A stretch of DNA of 64,000 nucleotides from Aldrovandia affinis (Eukaryota > Chordata > Actinopteri > Notacanthiformes > Halosauridae): the NCBI GenBank assembly GCA_029706075.1, contig JAINUG010000135.1:1923501-1987500 (forward strand), read 5' to 3'. Position numbers and translations under genes: made by a program. The first letter of the stretch is position 1, and every line of letters starts with the position of its first letter. Below the pieces are notes generated by a model. It worked only from the letters and a program-made list of their open reading frames with translations, had not been told where the DNA came from and ran no database searches. Positions 1-17,722 of the stretch are shown here, piece after piece.

Positions 1-420
1 GACGAGGAGAAGACTGCCGGCGTCTCCCTTGTTGCGTGACTGGTGCATGACAGCACGGGACCCCCTGGCCCCGCTGGAGGACACGGGACGTTCCCGCCGA
101 TGATTTGCCCCGAGAGGCCTCCAGATCCACACGATGGGGAGCAAGGGAGACAGGGTCCCGGCCAACGTCTCACTCATTGTGCCCCGTCCCCATCCCGCCA
201 GCCTTTCAAAGGCCCGTCCCGCCAACAGAGCGGTCTGGATCGAAGCCCCAGCAGGCAGGGCGCTTCCAAGCGGCGGCTGCCAGCGCATGGCGACGGACCT
301 CAGTGGTCATCGAGCCCCTGGGGACTGCCGGCGGAACACAAAGCTAGCAGAGGGCACAAGGGGCCTACGCTTCTGTGATTTTGGTTACTCAACTCACCCT
401 TCGCTCACTCTTCTTCCTCT
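1..420. other. GC-rich unannotated segment at the window edge
   Basis: The first 360 bases are C/G-rich and open in several frames (for example 43-378 on the plus strand, 111 codons), with Pro-, Gly- and Arg-rich translations typical of chance frames in GC-rich DNA. No domain, splice structure or repeat is recognised. It could be the edge of a CpG-rich regulatory patch or of a neighbouring gene. Confidence 0.25.
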
Positions 421-717
421 CTGGTAAAAGGTTTTCCTCCCTTACGCACTCTGTGATTCCAGTAACTGTCTGCCTGCAGTGTTTGTCACGGAGGTACAGA
501 CACAATATGAGTTCTTTTCAGTATCCTTCAAGCCCCATGAACGAGTCCTGTATTCCTATAATGACAGGAACAATGAGGAAAATGAAAGCAAACCTGATTG
601 AATTAAACCATAAAAATGTACTTTGTCGTTTATACTGTTGAAAATAGGCCATCAAGCCCATTTTAGCTTGGCACTTTTCCCTTAGTTTTGAATTAATCTA
701 TTACTCTACTGTATTTG

Positions 718-758
718 GTTCCCAACTGAACAACAGATTTTGTTGTTCAGTTGGGAAC
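718..758. repeat. Perfect 18-bp inverted repeat (hairpin)
   Basis: GTTCCCAACTGAACAACA at 718-735 is followed by a 5-nt spacer GATTT and its exact reverse complement at 741-758. No mismatch occurs in the arms, and the match stops abruptly at both ends. It is too short for a typical fish pre-miRNA and has no obvious target-site duplication, so its origin is open. Confidence 0.85.
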
Positions 759-2169
759 TAATTTACATTTTCTTCAAACTAATTTGACCTGTATCCTCGG
801 GGTCTATTCACAAATGTTTCTGTATAATAGCCTTCAAGGTCAAACTTAATAATCCTTCAATTCTGAGACATCTCAAGTCATCGAATGACTGAAAGTAGTG
901 GTGTTGCTGTTTTCATTTCCTGGAACATCTATATTTTTTTATTGTGTTGATAATACATTGAACAGAATACTCTAAGCCATGGAGAATATTTCACACAGCC
1001 CTGTTCACACACAATCCCTCCAATTGCCACTCTTTGTAATGGATACTTTCAGGAGATTTACACTTTTGGATTCCCAACCCAGAGATCTCCATTTACTTGA
1101 CTTTGTCCCCAACGCATCATAAGCGCTTAACATTTCCCATAATGCATGAGTAATATACGGGAACTAGATTTTATTGCTTCCCGCAATATGTCTGTTTTTT
1201 TTTAACAATCTCTACATAAAAGCAATTTCAAATGTTTACAAGTTCATATACTAAGCATTTCTCTTATTTTCTCTTACTGACACGTTGATGTTTCAGGAGG
1301 TAAACCCCACAATCTTCTGTTTTACAATGAGTTACCCCGCATGGCACCTTGTCAAATGGTTTTTCAGTGTAAATTCAAATAGGTCACGTTATGAACTTGA
1401 TCTGTGACTTATTTCAACGGCCAACAAAAACCTGAACGATTTGAATATTTGACTATTAAACATCAATCGATTTGAATATCGTCACGCCAGTCCTCTCCAG
1501 GCATAACCGCCATTTATTCCCTCGTTTAATGATGGACTCAAATATTGTGCATGCAGAGAATGTTAGGCAGATTGCCCTGAAGTTGCTTAGATCCCAGATT
1601 TAATGAAGCGAGTAAAGATTTCTCTTGATGATATGTACATTCCCACATAGACTTCTTTGTCGGAACGCCTGGGCGCGTTGTGTCCTCCGATGTGTTTTCC
1701 ACATGGCCAGTGCTGTACTCTCTGCAGGAGTCCTAATGATAATGATTACCCCGTTAAAGGTGATGGGTGCGCGTTTGCTGCGGAAGCCTCCCTCGTTCCG
1801 GCAGCAGACTCTTATTATGACGCAGGTTAAGGGGCGGTGATGATGCAATCAGCGCGCGCTTTTATATAAATGACTGCCGCGCCACGACAATGCACAAAAG
1901 GCTGTAATGACTGCTGCATGCAGTGTGCGCTCGTGACAAGTGTAATGCATATTCCATTTGCAGTGACAGCAAGCGGCCCCCTTGTAACGCAGTCCACGCT
2001 CTCGTTCGAATTCGTCTGACCCACACTCTCTCTCTCTGTCATGGATGCTGTGACAAAGGCATTTGGCAGACGGTAGATGGATATGCAGAAGCCCTTCACA
2101 GTGGGTCTTCCTGCTTCAACAAACTCTGGTCTTTGCTGGTGAGTCCAGACAGTCCATGTCCTGTTTAGA
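759..2169. other. Upstream intergenic DNA, no gene seen
   Basis: AT-rich unique-looking sequence. Around 1640-1920 it becomes CpG-richer, and a TATA-like TTTATATAAA lies at 1861-1870 just after an alternating GC stretch. No frame with a recognisable protein accompanies it, so I do not call a promoter. Confidence 0.3.
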
Positions 2170-2177
2170 GTTTAGAG

Positions 2178-2662
2178 CAGGGGTACACACACTCAGTCCT
2201 GGGTTCCAACCATACTTGCAGCATAAGAGTTTATTTGATTGATAAAATTAATGGTTATATTTGGTTACATTTTTTTAATGTATCGTGAGGGGTGATTTAC
2301 CCTCTTAATGTTACATTATATCAGAATTATGTTATTCATGTCCCCCCAAATGAATATTCCTTATCCGTTTGAAGACTTTTAATCAGTCAGATCAATTATC
2401 ACGCAGCTAATGCTTTCATTTTTCATAATATGCCGTGGCACATAATTCCTTTTAATTGTATTATTGATAAACCCACAGCTGAAATCAGGGAAGTCCTAAA
2501 TTCTTTAAGTGTGTACGAAGATTTGTGTAAAATGAACAGTTCAAAGACAACACAAATGGCAATGAGCCAAGCCTGCATTGTGTTCAAATCTGTTTCAGCA
2601 CAAAATTATGTAACCTAAAATAAAAAAAACATGTTTTCAGTAACCTGAGTTTGGGAAGCCCT
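2178..2662. mobile_element. hAT-like non-autonomous DNA transposon relic
   Basis: The left end starts CAGGGGTACACACACTC and the right end, read on the opposite strand, starts AGGGCTTCCCAAACTC. Both resemble the CAGGGGTTCCCAAACTC ends common in fish hAT elements. An imperfect 8-bp duplication flanks it: GTTTAGAG (2170-2177) and GCTTAGAG (2663-2670), one mismatch. The interior is AT-rich with no transposase frame. The exact right boundary is uncertain by one or two bases. Confidence 0.5.
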
Positions 2663-2691
2663 GCTTAGAGTCTTTAGAGTCCCATATAATG

Positions 2692-2891
2692 CGGGGTAGG
2701 GAAATCTATCCCTGCGAGGGCCGGTGTGGGTGCAGGCTGTTGTTCCAAACGCAGTAACACACCTGATTCGACTTATCAACTAATCACAATCAGGTCTTCA
2801 ATCAGGCCTCTGATTAGTAGAATCAGGTGTGTTACTGCTTGATTGGCACAAAAGCCTGCACCACACCCTGGGGTGAGCTTAGCCACCCCTG
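2692..2891. mobile_element. Palindromic hAT-like MITE (200 bp)
   Basis: Two long inverted arms face each other: GCAGTAACACACCTGATTC on the left (2751-2769) is matched by GAATCAGGTGTGTTACTGC on the right, flanked by matching GTGCAGGC/GCCTGCAC. The ends read CGGGGTAGGG and CCACCCCTG. The flanks ATATAATG (2684-2691) and ATGTAATG (2892-2899) are an 8-bp target duplication with one mismatch, as expected for hAT insertion. No coding capacity. Confidence 0.7.
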
Positions 2892-3586
2892 ATGTAATGC
2901 CATTTGGTGAGGAGGACAGTAAGAGGTTTCTGCACACGGCGTGAGAGAGAGAGGAGCTTCCAGCCGGATCCAGCAGGGAGCACTGCTTCACTGGGACAGA
3001 GTGCCGTGGGGCGATGCAGGCCAGGGGGAAAGGCATGGAGAGTGACCGCTGACGTCCCAGCATCACCGCTCATCGTTTCTTCTGTCCAGGTGAGACCATG
3101 AGCTGCGGCCAAGCCACTAATGCTTGCCGGCATGTCCCAAGACAGAGAAGACAGAAAAATCTCAAAGTACTGCCAGGACTTGATCCAATTTTGTCACTGT
3201 TGTCATCTTGAATGTTTCTTGAATGTTTCTCTTCTTTCATTTTTCGCTCTCTTCTGAAAGCGACAGACGAGGTCGGAGATCAATGTTTTTGAAGTTTGCA
3301 AATTAACACCATCTTTGGACTGTCGTTAATTTGATCATCGTTGGGGTTGCTTGTTCACAGAGGCAAAGGTGGGGCAGTCATCTGATGTGTACACTGTTCA
3401 AATGTCATTAGTTAATCACAGCACAAAAAAATGCATTGTACTCCATGATTCGTTATGCATGCAAAAATGGTTCTATTTCTTAGAAATGTGAGGAATGTTG
3501 TGCATCTGTTTGTGGAATGTGAGGATACTGGAATCGTTCCGATTTTCGCAGGAATGGAACAAAAAGTTAAATGCGTGCATATTTGT

Positions 3587-3651
3587 GTGTGTGAGAGAGA
3601 GGGACAGAGAGAGAGAGAGAGATAACGAGGCAGCATCAGGCTTCCCCAGCC

Positions 3652-3707
<56 letters not shown>

Positions 3708-3721
3708 ACACACACACACAC
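3587..3721. repeat. Compound (GA)n-(GT)n-(AC)n microsatellite
   Basis: A broken GA run (about 3593-3622) is followed by unique sequence and then a GT run from 3654 to 3705 that switches at TAC into (AC)8 up to about 3721. The GT and AC halves are complementary, so the last eight or so units of the GT run can pair with the AC run. Frames across it translate to CVCV/HTHT and are not genes. Confidence 0.9.
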
Positions 3722-5995
3722 CCACTTGGTTCTGATTTGCTGTCACTCTGCCCCCGTCCCGTCATCAAAACCGGGGTATGTTTCCTTGGGCCGGCGAGAG
3801 GTTAGCAGTCTGAGGACGTTCTCTGTCTGGAGAAAAGAATGAAGGAAAACAGGAGCGCAATCAGGGCGAGGGTGTCGCCTTACTCTCCCCTGTCGTCTGC
3901 GTCCATTACAATCACCCTCCCTTACACATCACTTAGCTTTATTAAACCTCCACCTCTCCACACGGCTCCCCGCCGCGAGAAACGGAACCCGATTTGGCCT
4001 TGTTTAATCGGAGACGATTCCAGCACAAGAGCCATGTGGAATCAATCCCCTCCGCTGATATTGCATTATTTATTCCCTAAGCAGATGCCCCGACGCAGAG
4101 AGACTAGCATCCGTACAAATTTACATTATATTTGTGTATACCCCGAGACATTTACCGAAGAAAGGCTCGTGTTGTGCCCAGTGTCCACCAACTTTCCAGG
4201 GCGGAAAATCACCAGACTGGCCTTCGGAAGGGGGGGGGATATTTTCTGCATGTTCCGTGCGCAGAAACATCCAAAGTTCTACACCCAGGATTACAACCTA
4301 CAGGCTTACGCTTACAATGACATGTGTCCCAATTCTCATTCCACACATCAAATGCAGTTGGCCTTGGATCCTTCACTGTTTCGGCGCTAGATCATCATAA
4401 ATGTCCAAAATGCATTCCCGGATATTAATGTCATGCATTTCAGTGTATTGTTTTGCTCTACATTTTTGCTATTTGGGCTGAATGTTTAGGAGCAAGACCT
4501 TCTGGCATTTTTCTCTGTGGAAATTGTGTCGTACTGGCTTGCGCCTTCATTATATTTTGAGGCATGTCCCTGCGGCGCCCCCGACCACGTCGTATTCAAA
4601 ACCCGTCCTAGCAGCGACGTAAAAGCGCGCCGTCGTTTCGCAGACCCCTTCAAGACACGAAGAGCAGCATGTCATTACCGAGTCGACGCACTTTGTCAAT
4701 CTTCTTGTCACGATTTCATCATGTCATCATGTCAAGTATGCGCCTCGCTGCATGCGCTCGCCGGCAGCGGGAAAACGACTGCTCCAAGAACAGTTATTTT
4801 TCCTCGGGCTACGAAGGGGAGAAACCGTACGCTGAAGAAAATACCGTCCTCTACAGATTACACAGTCTGGTCGAGGCAAAGCACGAACAGTTTGTCTGGA
4901 AGCATTCGAAAAGGTGACACAAAATGATCATAAATTAGAGCCGATTTTCCCAGGGCGGGAGGATAATATGTGACCAAGAGAGCGCTAGTTATTCAGGTAT
5001 GGTGTAAAGTGCACGCGTAGGTCAGGGGTAGGCATGTGAGCGGCGGTGTGTCGTATCCTCGCCCTGTAAAAAGCCAAGGAGATTGATGGGGAATTCAGGT
5101 GGGACGGCTGTCTGAAACTCGGGCCAGATGGCTCATTACAACCGCCAGCAGTTTCCTGCGTCCCTCACGGCCACTAAAAGGTCACACAGTCGCTCACGTC
5201 CAGGAGAACTTGGGACATATTTCACCAGAGGAGAAATCTACAATGGGCTGCTCAGGGACCTGAAGATGCTGAATCTGTGGCATTGATATGTGCTTGTGGG
5301 CGTCTTGGAAAAATACAAATAGTTGGGTTTTTTGGGGGGGGGGGGGGAGTTCTCAAATGAACCATGTTTGTTTGTTTTTGTATCGTTATGGATGTCTGAC
5401 CGGGAGGAGGGAGCTCAGGGAACAACAGAATGCTACCTTTTGCAGTGATGATCCGGCAGTTGCTGAGAGAGGTCTTTTGAGAATTAGCAGCTCACTTTCT
5501 TCTCCGGGAAGAGGATTCTCTGACAGCGCTCTTGAACCCGTTCTTTGTTGTGCCGTGAACCAGAAAGTTTAGTTGTTTAAGAATATTTATTAACAGTCAG
5601 AGGTTTTCTTTTTCTTCTGCTTCTTCCCTGACTCTCTGCTGAGCAAACACACCGTTCTCATTAAGTTTGTGGTGAAATCGCTCTTTTTTTGTTATTACAA
5701 AAAAAAAAAGGGGGGAATAAATGAAAGGAGGGACCATTGGACGGTGAACAGCCACTCGGCTGGAACGCTTTCTTTGCAGGTAGTGCGGAAATGGGGCTGG
5801 TGAGATGGAAGCGTTAGCCCGGGGGTACAGTGCGTCTGCTGACTCTTCCTATCAATCAATCGGCCGTTATTGGCATGGCGCAATTCACACATGAGATGCG
5901 ATTCAAAGCCCTGAACATGAGCGAAATTTAAAAATGCTAAATAAAACAAAAATACAACCGCAATAAATAAAAGTGGTCGGAACAGAGACTAAGCT
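3722..5995. other. Upstream intergenic DNA, no gene seen
   Basis: Unique-looking sequence with an interrupted G-run at 5333-5348 and an A-run at about 5699-5709. A frame of 183 codons at 3839-4390 has no recognisable domain, no splice context and ordinary composition, so it is treated as chance. Confidence 0.35.
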
Positions 5996-6135
5996 AATGT
6001 AATGTAATAGTGCCGACACATTTATCCAGGGCAACTCACATTTTTTGTACATATTGTCCACAAACATTCATATTACACAACTGGATATTAAGTGAAGCAG
6101 CTGAGGTGAAGGACATAGTCAAGGGTAAGCTAAGG
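5996..6135 (-). mobile_element. Decayed L2-tailed SINE relic
   Basis: On the minus strand it keeps the internal blocks of the SINE superfamily seen repeatedly further on: CCAG-TTGTGTAATATGAATG for the penultimate block and TGAGTTGCCCTGGATAAATG for the stem-loop tail, followed by TATTACATTACATTA. The stem-loop is broken and the tRNA-like head is missing. It is much more diverged than the copies at 36-50 kb. Confidence 0.5.
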
Positions 6136-6484
6136 GACGAACGGTGCTTAATTTGTGTCCGAGCGAGCGCCCCTGGCTCTGGATTGACACCTCAATAATT
6201 GAATATGTACATAGGCTACACATTGAACAGTAATCCTATCCCACTGAAATGCATTTCGGTTTGTCTGTGGCAGTGATTTGAAAGTGCACGTTTCATTGAT
6301 TTTGTGTTTGACGTCACCCTCGAGTGCTCTGGTACCTTTGCCCCCACCCCCCACCCCCTCACCCCCTCTCGCACTACCATTCCTGTTACAACAGGTACAA
6401 CAGCAGTGAATCAAGGTGAGTTATGTGACCACTCCACCACACTGCCGCTCTTGGTGAGACTGGCTGGGCTAAAAGACTGGCTGG

Positions 6485-6636
6485 TGTCAAAAGTCTACAA
6501 AGTCTGCAGGTTTTGTTGAACTCCAGGTGATTTCACTAATTATCTTCCTTCTTCAACCAAGGAGGGAACTAATTGAAATCACCTGGTGTGCAACAAAACT
6601 CATTCGGCCCACAATGGAATGAGTTTGACACCCTGG
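6485..6636. mobile_element. Older copy of a palindromic hAT-like MITE
   Basis: The right end GGAATGAGTTTGACACCCTG matches the right end of the intact neighbour at 6665-6856. Internal arms CCAGGTGATTTCA and TGAAATCACCTGG are shared with that element. The left end is degraded (GGTGTCAAAAGTC), and no convincing left target duplication remains. It sits about 28 bp from the intact copy. Confidence 0.6.
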
Positions 6637-6664
6637 TCTAGAGTGAACTCCTCTCTCTCTAGAG

Positions 6665-6856
6665 CAGGGGTGTCAAACTCATTCCAGGTGTTGCAGGTTT
6701 CTGTTGTAACCAATGCATTACACCAGGTGATTTCAATTAGGTTCCCTCCTTAGTTGAAGAAGTGAGCTAATTAGTGAAATCACCTGGTGTAGTGCATTGG
6801 TTACAACAAAAACCTGCATACACTCGGCCCTTGATGGAATGAGTTTGACACCTGTG
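6665..6856. mobile_element. Intact palindromic hAT-like MITE with perfect 8-bp TSD
   Basis: Terminal inverted repeats CAGGGGTGTCAAACTCATTC and, from the other end, CACAGGTGTCAAACTCATTC differ at only two positions. The body is a long palindrome (TAACCAATGCATTACACCAG against CTGGTGTAGTGCATTGGTTA). CTCTAGAG stands at 6657-6664 and again at 6857-6864, a perfect 8-bp target duplication. At 192 bp it has no coding room and must have been moved by a hAT transposase acting in trans. Confidence 0.88.
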
Positions 6857-7066
6857 CTCTAGAGTATTCCCCTACTTCCATCCCTGCAGGTCTCTACCAG
6901 CAGTCCTTGCATATCAATCAGTCTCTACACCTCATTGTTCTGCTGCACAAACATTCACTGGACTTCAACCCAAAGGCCGACTTTGCATGCAAATGCATTC
7001 GTCATCACTACTCCCAACAGATATCCTAAAATCGTTGGGAGTTTTCTCTGAAGACTCGTATTGGGA

Positions 7067-7279
7067 GAATGAGGTATCATGACAAATGGGCGGAGGTGAA
7101 CGGTGAAATGAGTGGAGCTACAGTTAGCTGTCAATCACTGACTTGTTTGAACCAATCAAAAGGTATTGCTCTTCACAACAAAATGGTGGTTGGTTGGTTC
7201 AACATGTTTGATTCAAATCTGTGAGTGAGTGGCAGCATATGGTAGCTCCACCTGTTCTTGGTTTCATCGTACCTCATTC
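7067..7279. mobile_element. Imperfect long inverted repeat, probable MITE
   Basis: GAATGAGGTA at the left end faces TACCTCATTC at the right end, with further paired blocks inside: GTGGAGCTAC against GTAGCTCCAC, and TTGAACCAATCAA against TTGGTTGGTTCAA. The arms are diverged but collinear across the whole 213 bp. I cannot assign a superfamily because no clear target duplication is visible. Confidence 0.55.
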
Positions 7280-13664
<6,385 letters not shown>

Positions 13665-13718
<54 letters not shown>

Positions 13719-13752
13719 CTCTCTCTCTCTGTCTCTCTCTCTCTCTCTCTCG
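13665..13752. repeat. (CT)n microsatellite with a few interruptions
   Basis: The run is nearly pure CT with two GT interruptions. Overlapping frames give poly-Ser/Leu or poly-Arg/Glu and are not genes. Confidence 0.95.
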
Positions 13753-16700
13753 GTTTCATTCTCAATCTGCAAAAAAAAATAAAAATTATAAAACAAGGTT
13801 TATCCGTTACCTTGTTTTTTTTTTTTTTCTCTGTCAGAAGTGAATTTGTTGAGATGGCCTTGGCAGATACGCACCAGCTGTTTTCTTTTTTCTCACAGAC
13901 TGCAGCTGTGGAGAGACTCAGACGTTTAAACAGCGAGAGGGCACGCCGCCGAGCCGCAAATGTAAACGCTTCCCAACATGCATTGTGTCAAACACAGCCT
14001 TCGCCTCTGGGGCACAGAGGTGTCAACAGCCTTTCGCTGCCTTCAACGTATGACTCATGGCATTTCATTTATTCTTCTCTGTGGTCAGATGGGATTAAAC
14101 ACCTTTCAGTACGATAATTAATTAAATAGCTCTTTAATTTTGTAATGCATATTACAATGTACTCTATTCGAACGAATAGTACCAAATTCACAAATTATTT
14201 TCACAAGAAACAGTAACAAAACTTGCATTGACAGTGAACTGAAGCCTAGAACATTCTGACTCAGTGTTGACTTGCGACTGGAATTTCGATTTCCCGGAAA
14301 AAGGAAGGGAAGGGAAAGAGGCGCGCGACCCTCGATAAACACAGCGCCTCTCGGTGGCTGGATGCGGCGGGCGTTTCTGCATGCGCAGGAGGCGGTCGAC
14401 CTGACCTTTGCTCAGAATTAATTTCCCTTCACTCAGAAGCCGCCGAGTGGGTCCTTGCCCCTGCTCTGAGGTGCCCCAGGCAAAGCCAGGCGCCGGAGGA
14501 GGCGTGACTCGCGGTGATCTCGGTGATCTGATCGTGATTTGGCACCGGACCGGCCAGGAGAATTTTCGGAGCGCAGGACAGACGTGGCTTAATTTCTCCG
14601 TAATGGCTTTCTCGCGTTCGTTTTTGGAGCCCTGCCTTTGTCCTCCCGTCCTCCTCCCGTCTTCTCCCCCCGCCGCGCCGCGCCGGCTGCTCGCCGCTTC
14701 CCCGTCTCCGCTCCGCTGACACCGCTTGCTGGCAGGGGTGTGCCCCCCTACGGCTGCCGATCCACGGGAGCCTCTTCCGCCTGGATAATGCCACTCGGCC
14801 ACTTCAAGGTTGCACGACACCAGAATCCCCAATGCGCTCCTTCTACCCTGCGTCCTCCCTTCACCCCCCTCCCGGGTGACGGGCCTTTCCCAGCATCCCC
14901 TTCCCGATGCCGACGTTTAATGCTGCTGCCTTTTTTTTTTACTTCTTTTTTTTTTGCACGTTATTCCGCAGAATTTAATCTCTCGAATTAAGCGTTTGCA
15001 GGCTTTCCCTCTTATCGGGGGCCTCCCTGGCACTCTGCGCCGGAGTAAATCGACTGGATTTGCCGATGAATTAACAATTAAGCGGAGGAAGGTGGCGCTC
15101 GGATAAGCAGCGTCAACAAAGTGTCAAACGCATTGTGCACCGCGGAGCACGGAGTGCACCGGCACTCAGGCATGTCCGGCTGGGAAAAACCACTTAACCT
15201 CTCGCAAAGACAGCTGGCTAACTCAACTCAGGGCCCCCGGTGTCAGAGAGAGGCTGTGTCACTCACAGCTTCCACATGGAGAGGAGGAGAGGGGGAGAGG
15301 GAGAGGAGGGAGAGAGGGAGGGGAGGAGGGAGAGAGGGGGAGAGGAGAGAGAGAGAGAGAGAGTGGGGAGACCAATCGAACGAGACCAAGGCTGGCGCCA
15401 AATTAAAACTGGGACCAACAGGCTTAACCGCTAAATTACCATCAAGCCACTGGCGAGGGACTCACCTTCCGTAGCGTTCTACACTCTACACACAAGAATC
15501 GCCCAGTTTTGCTAGTTGTTGTTGGCAGGTGGAGACGCATTATGATTTCTTCTGGACCCAGGTGGCCCTTCGCTGAGAAGGACTGGGTAATATTGCACCA
15601 ATATTTGCTTTAATCTGTGCCATGGAGGTGGCAGCAGGATTCAGAAAACTATCCGGACGGCATGAGACTCATTAGCAGGGAGCATCCCTCCAAATGCGAG
15701 TTGTCAGGAAAGGAATTTCACCCCCGGAATTTATTTACGCTGCCCCCAGTGGAATTCTGGGAGTAAGATTAATACCAGCTTTAAAGGGCATGTTGTGAAT
15801 TAGGGAACACCTTGAGGCTACATATTTAAAAGTGATATAGGAGTGTAATATTGTAGTGCATTGCATTACCCTTGGCACCATATGGAGACAACACATATCA
15901 GGAAACAAAACGTACCTCTTTACCGCTAGGCGTACTCACACAACATGCAGTCCACCGTATCCATGTCAAGGTTTTTTTAATGTCTGTTCTTAATTAGAAC
16001 ATTGTATTCAATTGTGATGCTTTGTGTGTTTCTTTTCATTCAAGGATAACCTTTACCCATTACACATTACAGATGTTTAACCCAAATACTATATTATTTC
16101 CATTATTGTTATTATATTCCAGCTGGCTGAAATATTGTTAAATCAACAATGAATCAATTAATTAATCAATTAATCAATCGTTGTTATACCAGCATCTAGT
16201 GTACCTGAAGAATAACATTACTAGACATTACACAGTGCATATGTAAAAAAATTATATTATTAGCTGAAAATAAAATTATACAATTATTAGCTGAAATAAT
16301 GCAGCCAACATCCCCCCTCACCACACACCCTCCAGTTAAGTCTGATTCATTAACCACTCACACTACCCCACCTATAATTGGTGAACTGTAGATCAAGGGT
16401 TCTACCCCACAGAGCATGCAAGTCTTTGTTTTCGCCTTAAAATCAGCAGCCAATTTTAAATCCAGGAACCACATTGAACAAGTGGCAAATATACTGTATA
16501 TAAACTGCCATTTAATTTTAACATTTTAACAGCCAATGCTCTGTCACTGTATCTGACAGGAGACAGCTCTTACTATATAGCAGGGGAATGACAGTGCTTT
16601 TCATTAAGTAATTGACTCGTGGAGGCTGTGCTGTGGAGTCACCCCGGCTACTCTGAGAGACACTTGGACATGTGAGACGTGGTTACGCGTGGCCTTGTTG

Positions 16701-17199
16701 TTGAGTCACACTGAAGTGGTGAGCTGTCGTCTTACCTATACTAATCATTGTCATTGTTATGTGAATGAGAAGACTCTGTGGTGATTCCTACAGGCAATGG
16801 TTCATAAAAGATGGCGACGTATTGACTGACAGTTCTCAATTATTTCGCCTGTCAGTTGAGGAATAGTGTGAAAATGCATGTTTGAGTAGTTTGAGTAAGT
16901 AGTTACATACATATGCAGGCACTGAAACAATACTAGATAGAAAGGTAATACAATATATATATATATATTATACATACACACATACATATTATATGTATTA
17001 TTATGATAATAATGATTATTATTATTATTATTAAAGCATTATTATTAAAGCATTTTTGTATTTTTTATTTCCACCAAACTGAGTAAATGATTACATGTAT
17101 TTATTTCGCCCCAACATTAGCATCCAGAATCCCATAGAACGTGGAGGATATCAGCATTTAGATACAGTCACTATTCTCGACAGTGGCAGTGTCTCGGAC
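13753..17199. other. Distal upstream region of the aff2-like gene, partly CpG-rich
   Basis: 14330-14900 is CpG-rich; its long minus-strand frame (14188-14832) lacks any recognisable domain. 14950-15090 mixes AATTAAG and TAACAATTAAG homeodomain-type motifs with CpG-containing sequence and is a candidate conserved element. 15270-15363 is a GA-rich low-complexity tract. 16150-16187 is an AATCAATTA-type tandem array, and 16951-16968 is a TA run. No gene is seen. Confidence 0.35.
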
Positions 17200-17722
17200 A
17201 TACTCTGGGAGGTGGAATGAATCACTGCGAGGAGAGAATATGCTTTGTCCTGCGGTAGCTCCGTTAGCAGTTTTGCCACCAACAATTAAACGGCTCTCCG
17301 AGTAGCCATTATGTCGCTCACAACACATCGGGCACAACGCTATTATAGCACAGCTGACTTTGACAGCGACCGGGGGGGAGTAGGGAGCGGGCGGAGGGAG
17401 GAGTGGAACTGTACCGTTATTTTAATTTACCATTTGAATATGATGAGCCAGATCCTTCGGTTCCTGATATGCGGGCTCCATGTCACGACTTCTGGCCGTC
17501 TCAAGCTCCGCCTTCCCCTGACTGCGCGCAGTTGAGACTCACGGCAGGCGGTGGGGGCTGTGGCATTTCTCTCACAGAGAGTGTGTCAGCCCGGCTGAGC
17601 ACGTAGCTACAGTACGGCTAGTTACAGTTAGCAGAGACACCACACAATTGCTGCATGCAGGCTGACGCATACGCTAAGCGGACACCGGTTCCTTGTCGAA
17701 TCAGGCGCTAAGGGGACCAGCC
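17200..17722 (+). promoter_or_regulatory. aff2: Probable promoter and 5' UTR of the aff2-like gene
   Basis: This CpG-containing stretch directly precedes the start codon. I see no TATA box close to it, so a dispersed CpG-type promoter is the simplest reading. The transcription start cannot be placed from sequence. If transcription starts upstream of 17311, the leader would carry an upstream ORF (ATG at 17311, stop at 17533-17535, 74 codons) that ends before the main start and could dampen translation. Human AFF2 has an expandable CCG/CGG tract in this leader (the FRAXE site). No such trinucleotide run is visible here, only a G-run near 17372. Confidence 0.5.

Noticed and set aside
1852-1900. 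TATA-like motif after an alternating GC stretch
   Set aside because: No downstream exon, CpG island or initiator context; single motif only.
14188-14832. 214-codon minus-strand frame
   Set aside because: CpG-rich composition, no domain, crosses AT-rich sequence at its end; likely chance.
17364-17606. Frame reading ELYRYFNLPFEYDEPDPS, protein-like in appearance
   Set aside because: It looks more protein-like than most, but I cannot match it to a family, and it lies in the probable 5' UTR/promoter in another frame from aff2. Worth a database search, not enough for a call.
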